Assembly (NCBI RefSeq): GCF_000425405.1 | Contig: NZ_KE384371.1 | Span: 8,224-55,000, forward strand | Length of the DNA stretch: 46,777 nucleotides | Source of the DNA: Ferrimonas kyonanensis DSM 18153 | GTDB lineage: Bacteria > Pseudomonadota > Gammaproteobacteria > Enterobacterales > Shewanellaceae | Direction of reading: 5' to 3' | In this document: in pieces, positions 1 to 8,466 of the stretch | How positions within the stretch are numbered: position 1 is the first letter of the stretch | Layout: every line of letters begins with the position of its first letter | Position numbers and translations under genes: made by a program | Notes under the pieces: generated by a model | What the model was told of the DNA's origin: nothing | Seen by the model: the letters and a program-made list of their open reading frames with translations, nothing else | Database searches by the model: none

Positions 1-3
1 CTG

Positions 4-35
4 GTTTCAATCCACGCCCCCGCGAAGGGAGCGAC
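4..35 (-). CRISPR. Solitary type I-C-like CRISPR repeat
   Basis: This is a 32-bp unit that, read on the minus strand, begins GTCGC and ends GTGGATTGAAAC. Those are the ends and length of type I-C repeats. The middle forms a short CG-rich hairpin. A near-identical unit lies at 557-588. No further unit follows at the normal 33-37 bp spacer distance to the right. It may be the last repeat of an array lying left of the window, or a stranded remnant. No cas genes are visible here. Confidence 0.6.
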
Positions 36-556
36 CGCTATCTGTAGAAAGCAGTTACAGCTTACAAAATTCGACTTATATCCACTAACTATCCGCATAG
101 CCTGTGGACAAAAACCTTCATCAGAAGGAAAGAGCGTATAACCGCCTGATTAAAAATGACAATACTGTTACGCTAATCCCTTAGGTTTCAAATGTGAACA
201 ACAGGTTAGCGGCCAGTTCGACAAGTTTCAATAACCGGCAGTCCACGCCTATTGTGGCGCGACAGGAGGTCAGAAAATAATCAAACTATATTGTCCGCGG
301 ACACGAAAGGGATAAGACGTTCTTGTTCTCTTTCAAGCAAGGGAATCCCAGCTGGGATCTCTTTGATTACCCCGCAGCAGCTGATCTTCCAGCCACGCGT
401 TGGAAATTGCGAAATATCCAGCACCTTAGCAGAGATTCTAAAACCATCGTGCTGAGATTAACGCTCTGGAAACGGTGTTAAACCAATGGCTGGCTAAGGA
501 GAGCCTTGGCCCAGATTAGCAGCAATTACTGACTTTACTAGCCAATTTAACATGAC
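36..556. other. Non-coding stretch between two CRISPR-like repeats
   Basis: No convincing gene is seen. The longest plus-strand frame (252-455) lacks a good ribosome binding site and resembles nothing known. The stretch is about fifteen times too long to be a spacer. It holds one decayed repeat-like segment at 225-263. Confidence 0.4.
225..263 (-). repeat. Possible decayed CRISPR repeat with a 10-bp insertion
   Basis: The outer parts match the I-C-like repeat: GTTTCAAT at 225-232, then CCACGCC and a GGCGCGAC end at 263. About 10 extra bases sit between the two halves and the hairpin core differs. This could be a degenerate array unit or chance similarity. Confidence 0.25.
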
Positions 557-588
557 GTTTCAATCCACGCTCCCACGAAGGGAGCGAC
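557..588 (-). CRISPR. Second solitary type I-C-like CRISPR repeat
   Basis: This 32-bp unit differs from 4-35 at only two internal positions, and both differences fall in the hairpin. It has no partner repeat within 100 bp on either side, so it is not part of a functional array within the window. Its last bases (AAGGGAG, then CGAC) sit exactly where a ribosome binding site for the ORF at 589 would be. Confidence 0.6.
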
Positions 589-957
589 ATGGCCGGATTT
601 AATGATGCGAAGAGAGGTGGTGACTTTACCACCTTAAGCGGTGTCCGGGAGCATTTGGCCATATATAGACGCTCCGGCAGCATCACAGTACTGGAGGCCC
701 CGCCCTCGGCCACCATGGTGCTCTGTGCAATGCCAACTCTTCACCGCCTAGTCATCCACCCTGAAGGGGATGGAGCCGCGTTGAACCGATGCTCTGTGAT
801 GTTTCGGCCAATTGATGATTTTGCCTTTGCACTTGCCCATGAGCTGCCTCCAACAGTAGTAACGGGGGATCAGATCGCGGCTTTTCAAAAAGGTTCCATT
901 TATTTAGGAAACAACGCCGTAAACCTGAACACTATAGCTATGTCAGTTTTCAGATAG
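589..957 (+). CDS. Hypothetical protein (122 aa), starts at the end of a CRISPR repeat
   Basis: The frame opens with ATG directly after the repeat at 557-588, whose AAGGGAG acts as a Shine-Dalgarno-like sequence. The predicted protein is soluble and mixed in composition, with no signal peptide, membrane segment or family motif that I recognise. A stretch around residues 30-75 (ITVLEAPPSATMVLC, then RLVIHPEGDG) has protein-like alternation. It has no operon partner. It may equally be a chance frame, because nothing beyond length and start context supports it. Confidence 0.3.
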   Translation: MAGFNDAKRGGDFTTLSGVREHLAIYRRSGSITVLEAPPSATMVLCAMPTLHRLVIHPEGDGAALNRCSVMFRPIDDFAFALAHELPPTVVTGDQIAAFQKGSIYLGNNAVNLNTIAMSVFR

Positions 958-1208
958 GTCAAGTGAAGCGGTGACAGAAACTGAGCGGTCTTTACCGGTA
1001 TGAAAATTGCTGTCTGAGCAGAATAAAACTTCTTTGTGTGGCACCCGATTAATTGGGTGCGCCATTATACCCCTGCAGTCATACTTCCCGCCGACAAGCA
1101 AAACAGTTGTCATTACCCTGGCCATAATTCCTTTCCCTAGAGTTAACGGGATTGGCCATTTTTATCACCCAGGTTGATGATGAAGTAAACAGACAGGGAA
1201 GGCCTATC
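958..1208. other. Short intergenic stretch with a hairpin
   Basis: The main structure is a 20-bp near-palindrome at 1041-1060 (GCACCC, AT-rich centre, GGGTGC). It lacks a clear T-tract, so I do not call it a terminator. Confidence 0.35.
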
Positions 1209-1394
1209 TTAAACGTACTGTCCGCGCTCGATCTCCGCTTCGCGAACGTCAAAAGCGCGGCACACCTCACCTTCCTCGGTGCTGTTGGCGGCTTCGCGCT
1301 CCAGTCTGTCGGTCATGATCTCTAAGGTGTCAATGGTCTTGGCCTTTCTCAGGGTGATGAGCAGGTCCATTTCGCGCTCATTTAACGCGGTCAT
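1209..1394 (-). CDS. Small hypothetical charged helical protein (61 aa)
   Basis: The protein starts MTALNEREMDLLITLRKAKT and is rich in Glu, Arg and Leu with heptad-like spacing, so it is probably a small alpha-helical or coiled-coil protein. I chose ATG at 1394 because a GAGAAC sequence lies just upstream; an in-frame TTG at 1406 is the only longer option. It is soluble, with no signal peptide. It lies downstream of and on the same strand as the helicase gene, but 420 bp away, so it is probably transcribed separately. Composition and start context look like a real gene; I do not recognise the family. Confidence 0.55.
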   Translation of the reverse strand: MTALNEREMDLLITLRKAKTIDTLEIMTDRLEREAANSTEEGEVCRAFDVREAEIERGQYV

Positions 1395-1813
1395 TTGTGT
1401 TCTCAAATTACTACCCCAAAATACAGTTGGCGAGACGATTAGTCGAATAAACGATCAAATTCAACCAGATTAATAACGACTAGTGAACTCATTATTAATG
1501 AATAGAATTTGCTGTTCTTATAGCTGAGCTTATAAATCAATATAACCAATTAACTGCAAAAGGCATATACCCAATCACCTCTAATTTTGTATATTTATCC
1601 TCTCAGATTATAAATACAGCCACAGCAGTATTTCCAGCAATGAATCACTCCCTCAAGCAGACACTGTTGAGCTTTATGTGGCTGACGGCCATGGAGAGCC
1701 GCCTAGCCTACAGGATGGGACTGTTCGACTAACTCAACCCTTACCGCAATTGCTCAAAGTCTCCCAGCTAGACTCAGCTTGTATCCAGTGCAACAGTTCC
1801 AACACAACTCGAC
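1395..1813. other. Intergenic region with no recognised gene
   Basis: This AT-rich stretch separates the 61-aa gene from the helicase stop. It contains a small inverted repeat near 1493-1505 (CATTATTAATG) but no confident terminator. I see no coding frame worth reporting. Confidence 0.4.
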
Positions 1814-4800
1814 TTACGGCTTAATGTTAGCGTCCGACTTAGCCAATCTCTCCAGTCGGTTTATGGCCTGAGAGTGCGCTTGAATTGCGGCTTTTCGATA
1901 CCAGCTAATCGCCAGTTCTTGATCCTGATTAACGCCCCGGCCGGACTGGTACATCATACCCAGATTAGCTTGTGCTGAGGCGTTTCCTTGCTCCGCCGAC
2001 TTACGGTACCAATTTACTGCTTGTCTGTCGTCCTGAGCAACACCTCGGCCAGCCTTATACAGATAACCCAAGGCGTACTGGGCCAAGGGATCGCCCTGCT
2101 CGGCCGCCTTGAGGAACCAGATCGCCGCCTGGGGCTCATCCTTATCAACGCCCCTTCCAATCATATAGCACTGAGCCAGGTTAGCCTGGGCACCGCCATG
2201 GCCCAGTTCAGCCGCCTTGCGATACCAGCTTACTGCCAACTCGTCGTCCTGCTCGACTTCATCAGCGCTGCCATAGTGCATGCCGAGACTGAACTGGGCT
2301 TCCGGATCGCCGCGATCAGCGTTTTGTTGCAGTTTACGCACTCGTTCCACATCGGGATCCCGCTCGGAGGTAAAGTCAAACCCCAGATCTTCCAAAGGTG
2401 TTCTAACCGCTCGCTCAAAAAACTCGTAGTCGTCAAACGCCACCGCATCAGCCTGCTTCAGTTCCTCCAGGCTGTCGTAACACTTCATGCCACCACACTG
2501 CAGCTCTGATGTAAGCAGACCGCTCTCCCAGTCCCGTCGATTACCCAACACAAACAAATGATGCTTGGCCCGGGTTACGGCGACATTAAGCAGGTTAGGC
2601 TTGCTGTTGACCCAGCTGATCCCACCAGCTTTCTTCCGGATTAATGACCCTGCGGTGCACAACAGCACCGTTGAGGCTTCCTTACCCTGAAAGGTGTGGA
2701 CGGTACCGATGTTATCTCTCGGGAAGTTCTCCAGTTCAACGTCCGCCTTGCTGGCACCGAATGCGGACCGCATCCAGCCACGATTATTACTGTCCTTAGC
2801 ATGGCTTTTCCAAACCGCCTGCAGTGTCCGGCGCATCTCGGAGAAGGGCGTGATCATATACAGCCCCTCCTTAACCATCTGTGGGTGCTGCTCACACAGA
2901 TAGCGGGCTAAGTCCACTGCAGCCAATGCCTCTGTCTTGTTGTCGTAGCCACTGCCAGAGAGCTCAATGTCACTCTCTTCGATATTGATCCAGCCGCTTT
3001 GTGGCGCCTTCCAGTCATAGGGCAGGCTTGCCGGCACCATCTTGTCATCGTAGGCGATCTTGTTGGCGATGCTGAACATGGGTTCGGTACAGCGACGGTG
3101 GACCAGCAAGGGAATCCCTACCCGACGAGCACCGATTCGGGCAAAGTAATTACCCGCCTGATCTGCCAAGGTCTGGGCTGAGGAGGAGCTGATCAACAAA
3201 CGATCGCCCCAGCTCTCCTCGCCATCACTCTGAGACAGCTCCATAAAGTCCCGGGCAATATAGTGATCCAGCGGCGCCGGTATGGTCACCACCGGCTCCA
3301 ATTGTATGGGATCACCGACAAAGATCGCCTGACGGCAGCGCTGCAGTAGTCCTGCGACATGGTAGTTCACCGCCTGCCCTGCCTCGTCGAACATCGCCAA
3401 ACCAAACCCGCCTGGCTTTTGCATCAGCCGGAACTGGCTCTCCACAGAGGAGAGAGAGGTGCTGATCACGGGGAAGAACAGATACAACATGGACCACAAC
3501 TGAAGATGCTCCGGCCGCTGCTCCTGGGTCTCCAGTTGGCCGTTGATTAGAGCCGTCAGATCGTCCCATCGGTCCTTCACTGAGCTGGCAGCCTGTTCGG
3601 CCATCGCTTGGTTCAACGCCATCGCAGTCAAGAAGAGCTCCGTGCGACAACGATTCACCGCCTCGCTGCCAAAGGGCGAACTCATCTGCAGTCGAGCTTC
3701 GGTCTCGTGAGGCTCCTCTTGATCGCGCCCTTGATAGGTTTGAGGGCCGAGCAAGTGCGTATCCGGATCAAGCTGCCACTTTTTGCTCTCTCCGCCATTG
3801 AGATCCTTGATCATGCAATTGTACTGAGCCACAGCCTTGCTGAATGCTGCCTTCGCCAACTCCAGCTTATGCTTCAAGCGTTGCTTACCCAGTTTCTGGG
3901 CAAACCACTGACGCTTGATCCGATCGAGGGCCCTTACCGCCTCATCCCACTTTTCCTTTTCCTGCTTGTCCCAAGCAGCTGCGAACTCATCGACTGTCAG
4001 CATCTGACTCTGGATCTGCTCCAGTGCCGTACACCAGGCTTTAAAGAATCCCTGGTGCTGGCCGTATGCTTTGCTATTGCGAATTTCCTCGGTCAGTTCG
4101 AGCAGCTCGTCGTTAGCCTGCCAACGTCGAACAAAGCGTGCTATCACCTCACCTGGCTTCTTGTTATTGTCTTGTTTTAGAGAGTTAAACAGGTATTGAA
4201 TCTGGAAGTGATCCTCCACACTGTTCATATGGTTACGTAATCGCTTGAGCAGTTTACCGAATGCCTTGCGGTTGTCGCTATTGCCCAACACGGCGCAAAG
4301 CAGGCCCCAGTCACCGCTTTTGGCAACGGAACGAAAATGTCTAAGATCGTGAAACTCCGCAGACAGCTTGCCTAGAGAGGGAAGCTCCTTAGAGATGTTC
4401 TCTACCGCCTTGTTGTTGCTAGAGGCCACCACCATGGAGCTCTCAAGAATCACTTCTACCGCCTCATCGGACCGCAGCCAGTCCTCCTTGTCACACAGAG
4501 CCAGCAAGCGGTTGGTACGAAGTACGAGGCGCTGGGCGATCACATCTTTGAGCAGCGTGGTCTTACCGGTCCCCGGCGGTCCATTGACCGCCACCACGGG
4601 ATTGCTGGCCTGTTGCCCAGCAATATTGACCGCCATCGACTGCAGCAGACTCAAGCCATACTTGGGGTTTTCTGGCCAGCGGCCGGCAGGTACCGACCGG
4701 GTCAGGTCAAAAAACTGCTGGCCAGAGCTGCACGCCTCCCCGATCTCCTCTTGCTGTTCACTGCCCAGCAGATAGCGATAAAGAGGCGCAGAGAGACCGT

Positions 4801-5653
4801 GCTGTGCCCCCAGTTTCGACAGTCGCAAAATGGCGCTTTCCAGATCTTTAACAAAGAAAGGACCTAGCTGGGCACTATCATTGCCTCTGGGGTAATAGCA
4901 AAAGCGCCAACGGAAGGTGAGAGAGCCCTGGGTTACTTGGGGCACATCTTCTTCCTGCAGCTGGCTTTCGATGGGCTGGCTGCGATCCAGCATGAACTCT
5001 CGAGACGCCTCGTTGGGCCAGAACTCGTCGGCCAGTTGCTGGTTAATCTTGTCCAGTTGCTGCTTGAGCCCGTCGCCCTCCAATGGGCCATCCAACTCGT
5101 GAGCCAACCTATTGTTGACGGTTTCGATGCGCGCTTTGATCCACTCTGACAGCGCCATATTGTCAGGAATGGCATCAGGACAGTTACGATAAAGGGTACG
5201 CATAGTGGCCAGGTTCAGGACTAGATCGCAAGACTCCTCTGAGCGCAGCCACTTCAGTGTTTGGGCCTGCTCGTCCCACTTGGGCAGCATCGCCTGAGCC
5301 ACCAGGAATGTACGAGGAGTTTCATAGTTGGGATGTGGCAGCTTATCCGGGTGCAGATAACCTGCCCGGTGGCACTGAAGCATGATCACCAATCTGGCGT
5401 CTTTATGAAACGCCCTTTGGCCGCTGTTTAGCCCCTTTTGCTTGGACTCGGCGCAAAACTCTGCAAAGCGGGATACCTGCTGGCTAAACACCTCATTCTT
5501 GGGATCCATGGGGCACTCAGGGAGATCAAACAACTCCGCATCGCACCAATAGTTCAGGATCTGAGCACAGCGGCGATCCTCGGCACTGATCCCAGTTTCG
5601 CGACGCTGCCGGCTAAACAGGGCTTGCAGCGAACCCAGCAGGTTACCCTTCAT
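1814..5653 (-). CDS. DNA2/NAM7-type superfamily 1 helicase with C-terminal Sel1 repeats
   Basis: A 1279-aa protein from the ATG at 5653, which has GGAAAG nine bases upstream; an in-frame TTG at 5731 would add 26 residues. The first ~350 residues are unassigned. Then come the helicase motifs: Walker A GPPGTGKTT (about residue 358), Walker B FDEAGQ, motif III GDPIQLEP, motif V GTVHTFQGKE and motif VI NVAVTRAKHHLFVLGNR. This is the UPF1/DNA2-like SF1 pattern. A long helical insertion lies between Walker A and Walker B. The last ~155 residues are four Sel1-like repeats (AQFSLGMHYG, AQANLAQCYM, AQYALGYLYK, AQANLGMMYQ followed by AISWYRKAA), which normally bind proteins. Role: ATP-driven DNA or RNA unwinding, perhaps with a partner bound by the Sel1 tail. 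SF1 helicases of this type occur in several phage-defence systems, but that role is inferred. Confidence 0.85.
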   Translation of the reverse strand: MKGNLLGSLQALFSRQRRETGISAEDRRCAQILNYWCDAELFDLPECPMDPKNEVFSQQVSRFAEFCAESKQKGLNSGQRAFHKDARLVIMLQCHRAGYLHPDKLPHPNYETPRTFLVAQAMLPKWDEQAQTLKWLRSEESCDLVLNLATMRTLYRNCPDAIPDNMALSEWIKARIETVNNRLAHELDGPLEGDGLKQQLDKINQQLADEFWPNEASREFMLDRSQPIESQLQEEDVPQVTQGSLTFRWRFCYYPRGNDSAQLGPFFVKDLESAILRLSKLGAQHGLSAPLYRYLLGSEQQEEIGEACSSGQQFFDLTRSVPAGRWPENPKYGLSLLQSMAVNIAGQQASNPVVAVNGPPGTGKTTLLKDVIAQRLVLRTNRLLALCDKEDWLRSDEAVEVILESSMVVASSNNKAVENISKELPSLGKLSAEFHDLRHFRSVAKSGDWGLLCAVLGNSDNRKAFGKLLKRLRNHMNSVEDHFQIQYLFNSLKQDNNKKPGEVIARFVRRWQANDELLELTEEIRNSKAYGQHQGFFKAWCTALEQIQSQMLTVDEFAAAWDKQEKEKWDEAVRALDRIKRQWFAQKLGKQRLKHKLELAKAAFSKAVAQYNCMIKDLNGGESKKWQLDPDTHLLGPQTYQGRDQEEPHETEARLQMSSPFGSEAVNRCRTELFLTAMALNQAMAEQAASSVKDRWDDLTALINGQLETQEQRPEHLQLWSMLYLFFPVISTSLSSVESQFRLMQKPGGFGLAMFDEAGQAVNYHVAGLLQRCRQAIFVGDPIQLEPVVTIPAPLDHYIARDFMELSQSDGEESWGDRLLISSSSAQTLADQAGNYFARIGARRVGIPLLVHRRCTEPMFSIANKIAYDDKMVPASLPYDWKAPQSGWINIEESDIELSGSGYDNKTEALAAVDLARYLCEQHPQMVKEGLYMITPFSEMRRTLQAVWKSHAKDSNNRGWMRSAFGASKADVELENFPRDNIGTVHTFQGKEASTVLLCTAGSLIRKKAGGISWVNSKPNLLNVAVTRAKHHLFVLGNRRDWESGLLTSELQCGGMKCYDSLEELKQADAVAFDDYEFFERAVRTPLEDLGFDFTSERDPDVERVRKLQQNADRGDPEAQFSLGMHYGSADEVEQDDELAVSWYRKAAELGHGGAQANLAQCYMIGRGVDKDEPQAAIWFLKAAEQGDPLAQYALGYLYKAGRGVAQDDRQAVNWYRKSAEQGNASAQANLGMMYQSGRGVNQDQELAISWYRKAAIQAHSQAINRLERLAKSDANIKP

Positions 5654-6007
5654 AAGCGAAGTCTTTCCGTTTTTTTCTAAATATTTTAATAAGTTGCTAG
5701 TCTCGCATTTCACTTTGCCGCTAGCAACCAAACGGTGCGCAACATTCCAACTAACATCTCAGCCAGAATGTAACGGGCTGCGATAAGGATTCAGTGAGCA
5801 CTCAACTCACCACCATCGACGCGTCAAATCCAAGTGAACAGTATGTGGGACATACCATCTCTGACCACCCAATATAATCGCCTCTCACCACACAATCGCA
5901 AACAGTCCACGACTGCATCGCTTAGGTGGACGGCTCCTATCGGAACTCCTATTAGGAGCAAAAAGTCCAGAGTGAATGGGTCTTGTTTTGCGGCCGACGT
6001 GTGGATC
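5654..6007. other. Gap between the Fic and helicase genes
   Basis: This covers the upstream region of the minus-strand helicase and the 3' side of the minus-strand Fic gene. I see no gene, strong terminator or clear promoter. Confidence 0.35.
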
Positions 6008-7573
6008 TCAAGAGCCTTCCGGCGGAGCCTCCTGCTGTTCCAGCATCAACTCACATACCAAACTAGCAAAGGGCATCGCATCTCCGTAGACCGATGCCTG
6101 ATCTAACGCCTTCAGGTACTCGGCCCGACGTGACATTGTGATGACTGTCCAGGAAAAACCACCTAGCACCAACATCAGATTCATGATGAAACGCGCAGTG
6201 CGACCGTTTCCGTCCGGATAGGGGTGAATGTACCCTAGGAGCAGATGGCCAAGCACAGCTTTGACTGAATAATCAGGTTCAGACGCCATCAACTCCTTCA
6301 GGGAGTCCATGCAATCCATCAGGCAGTCACTTTGCGGTGGCATGTGCCTAGAACCTCGGATAATAATTGGCCCTTTTCGATGACCCGCAAGAGTCTCGGG
6401 CGTCACAATCCCCGCTGCCACGCAAGGCTTAAACAGGCTCGCGTACACCTCAGTAAGCGCCACGTCTATAAGGTAATCGAGGTCTAGTGATTCTTGTCCC
6501 GCCGAATGGGCCTCTGTCAGCAACGCCTTTACGCCTTGAAACGCCTCATAGTAACCCCGGGCCGCTAACGCGTCCTTCTGTCGCCGATCCTCCTGAAGTG
6601 TCTCAGGCGACCAGTCTCCATTAGCCACCTTCTCGATTAGTTCCGAGGTCACCACGTAGCCCTCTATAGAGAGCGAATGATAAGCATCAGCAACGTATAT
6701 CGATTCCATCCCTTCAAGAATCTGCTTCAAATCTCGAGCGAAAAAATCGCTTTTGGGCACCGCTTCAAAGACAGAGGCCACCTGCTTTCGAAGGTCTCGC
6801 CACAACATCCTGACCCGCAATGACGCTGGCGACTCACCTCGTGCAGCCCCTATGCTGGAAACCGCCACTTCGAAAGGATTTTCAGTACGAATGCCAGAAA
6901 AGCCAGCTACCTTCATTAGCGACGTGAGCTTGCGAACCTGAGCCTTGAGACCCAGCTCCTGATATGCCCCGATTAAGCGATTCGCGGAAGCTACGTTGGC
7001 ACTGCGAAGCAGCTCCTCACCAATACGTTCAACCTGCGCCCTCTCCAGACCCACTTGGACAGCAAAGGGATTCTGCCGGTACATGCTGGGTGAAATAGAC
7101 GCTAGAGCCAGCTCGAGCGGCAGTACCCGCACCCCGCCCTCCACCACCAGACCTGACGGAGCCTCTGACTTGGGCAACACTAGCAAGCTCATCTCGTTAG
7201 GCAGTTCTACCTGACGCTTTCCCCCATCGGAGTTAAATACAATGAGTTGTTGGGGGAGCCGGTTGCTTTGAGTGTGAATGTCCAGGGATGCCTCTGGGTT
7301 AAGCCAGTAAGCATCGCCGTAGGCTTCCTCAAGATACAGTCCCAAGAAGTGCCAAATGGATTCAAACCACAGCGCTGACTCACCTGCTTTAGAAACGGCC
7401 ACATCAGCGTCCAGAAGATACCAGCCACGAATGATGGACTTCATGTACCCATTCTTCACCAGTAGCGCTCGGTGTCTCTCGGAGACCCAATTTCCACGAA
7501 CAATGTTGCCATCACTGACCTCTTTCGCCGCGGTAAGCGCTTCGGCCAGTCTTTGGTGCCCTGTCTTCGCCAT
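6008..7573 (-). CDS. Fic-domain protein with an AbiEi-like N-terminal region
   Basis: 521 aa. The Fic active-site motif HPYPDGNGRTAR lies at about residues 450-461, with catalytic His and phosphate-binding residues intact. Fic enzymes usually transfer AMP from ATP to hydroxyl groups on target proteins. A class II self-inhibition motif (SLSIEG, S-xxx-E-G) lies about 120 residues earlier, so the enzyme should be autoinhibited. The N-terminal ~200 residues contain a winged-helix-like segment (ALLVKNGYMKSIIRGWYLL) and further features reminiscent of AbiEi-type antitoxins; that part is inference. I chose ATG at 7573, preceded by GGGGGAG, over a 46-residue longer frame because the extra residues are translated tandem repeat (KVTNAGS). 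It is monocistronic, with no neighbouring antitoxin gene, consistent with built-in inhibition. Confidence 0.85.
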   Translation of the reverse strand: MAKTGHQRLAEALTAAKEVSDGNIVRGNWVSERHRALLVKNGYMKSIIRGWYLLDADVAVSKAGESALWFESIWHFLGLYLEEAYGDAYWLNPEASLDIHTQSNRLPQQLIVFNSDGGKRQVELPNEMSLLVLPKSEAPSGLVVEGGVRVLPLELALASISPSMYRQNPFAVQVGLERAQVERIGEELLRSANVASANRLIGAYQELGLKAQVRKLTSLMKVAGFSGIRTENPFEVAVSSIGAARGESPASLRVRMLWRDLRKQVASVFEAVPKSDFFARDLKQILEGMESIYVADAYHSLSIEGYVVTSELIEKVANGDWSPETLQEDRRQKDALAARGYYEAFQGVKALLTEAHSAGQESLDLDYLIDVALTEVYASLFKPCVAAGIVTPETLAGHRKGPIIIRGSRHMPPQSDCLMDCMDSLKELMASEPDYSVKAVLGHLLLGYIHPYPDGNGRTARFIMNLMLVLGGFSWTVITMSRRAEYLKALDQASVYGDAMPFASLVCELMLEQQEAPPEGS

Positions 7574-7629
7574 GTCTCCCCCAATGGTCAGATTTTGATG
7601 ACCTCGCGGCCATGACCCAGTATTTCGTG

Positions 7630-7797
7630 AATTAGTAACCTTAATACTACATCCATTTGTCACTTTTACGCTACCGGCATTTGTCACTTTAAAGCTACCG
7701 GCATTTGTCACTTTTAATCAACCGGCTTTAGTCGCTTTTACGGCACCAACATCTATCACTTTTACGCCGTCAGAATCTTTCACCTGATTGCCAAGTT
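7630..7797. repeat. 24-bp tandem repeat array upstream of the Fic gene
   Basis: At least five head-to-tail units of exactly 24 bp: 7654-7677, 7678-7701, 7702-7725, 7726-7749 and 7750-7773. Weaker units lie on both sides (7630-7653 and 7774-7797). The unit core reads TTGTCACTTTTACG on the plus strand and ends ACCGG in the central copies. Divergence grows outward from the centre. On the minus strand the three central copies read as repeated KVTNAGS. The array is 57-200 bp upstream of the Fic start, so it could be an iteron-like or operator array. Confidence 0.75.
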
Positions 7798-7980
7798 CAT
7801 CCGACAAACTTCGTCTGTCTACTCTTGGACGCAAGTAGGCTTGTCACCTTGATGGTTCCTAGGCCACTGCAGTCGTTGCTTCCCACCTAATGATTCCGAA
7901 CCTTTATTACTCCCTTGCACCAGCAGTGATATAGGCCTGGAGGCCAGCTTCTACCAGCTGGCACACCATTAACCTACACA

Positions 7981-8274
7981 TTGGCGATTTGCAACGAAAC
8001 CCCCTCCATCACCCAGTTAATTGATCAGTTCCAGGGCCCCGAAACCCCGACCACCAAAGAGTTCGACTCTGCCCTCAATGCCCAGGCATTTGGGGCGCCA
8101 GAAGTCAGCTCAGCAGAATTGACCGAGGGCTTGCTGACCGCGCTGGGCATCTTGCTCGCCGGGACAGTCGATCTGAGCGACCGCCTCTACGACCTAACGG
8201 AAGGTTGTTGCAGCATCGCCGCCACAGAGGTCGGGGCCCTTGAAAATGACGGCTTCATCGTTCTGCACTGGTGA
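7981..8274 (+). CDS. Hypothetical acidic protein or gene fragment (97 aa)
   Basis: An open frame without ATG or ribosome binding site; the first possible start is TTG at 7981, and the frame is open back to a stop at 7927. The product is strongly acidic, with almost no Lys, and GC-rich codon positions, which suggests real coding history. The C-terminal half (AELTEGLLTALGILLAG) could be a helix. I do not recognise it. The absent start and lack of neighbours suggest a 5'-truncated remnant of a larger gene. Confidence 0.3.
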   Translation: MAICNETPSITQLIDQFQGPETPTTKEFDSALNAQAFGAPEVSSAELTEGLLTALGILLAGTVDLSDRLYDLTEGCCSIAATEVGALENDGFIVLHW

Positions 8275-8466
8275 ATCCGTGAGCGGGTTGATTGAGTGGA
8301 GTCCCCCCTGTAACGTAATCAAGTCTGGTTCAATGGCTCAAGGATGTGGCCAACCAAAACCAGAGCGTACCGCACACTACGCCAGAAAATGCCTAATCTG
8401 CAGGTTTTGGCGCTGAGCCGGGTCGCTCTGCAGACAATACCACCTAAAACAGTAAGGTACTTAAGG

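Noticed and set aside
3608-4180. Long plus-strand open frame inside the helicase gene
   Set aside because: Antisense shadow of the minus-strand helicase; low-complexity Leu-rich product without start context.
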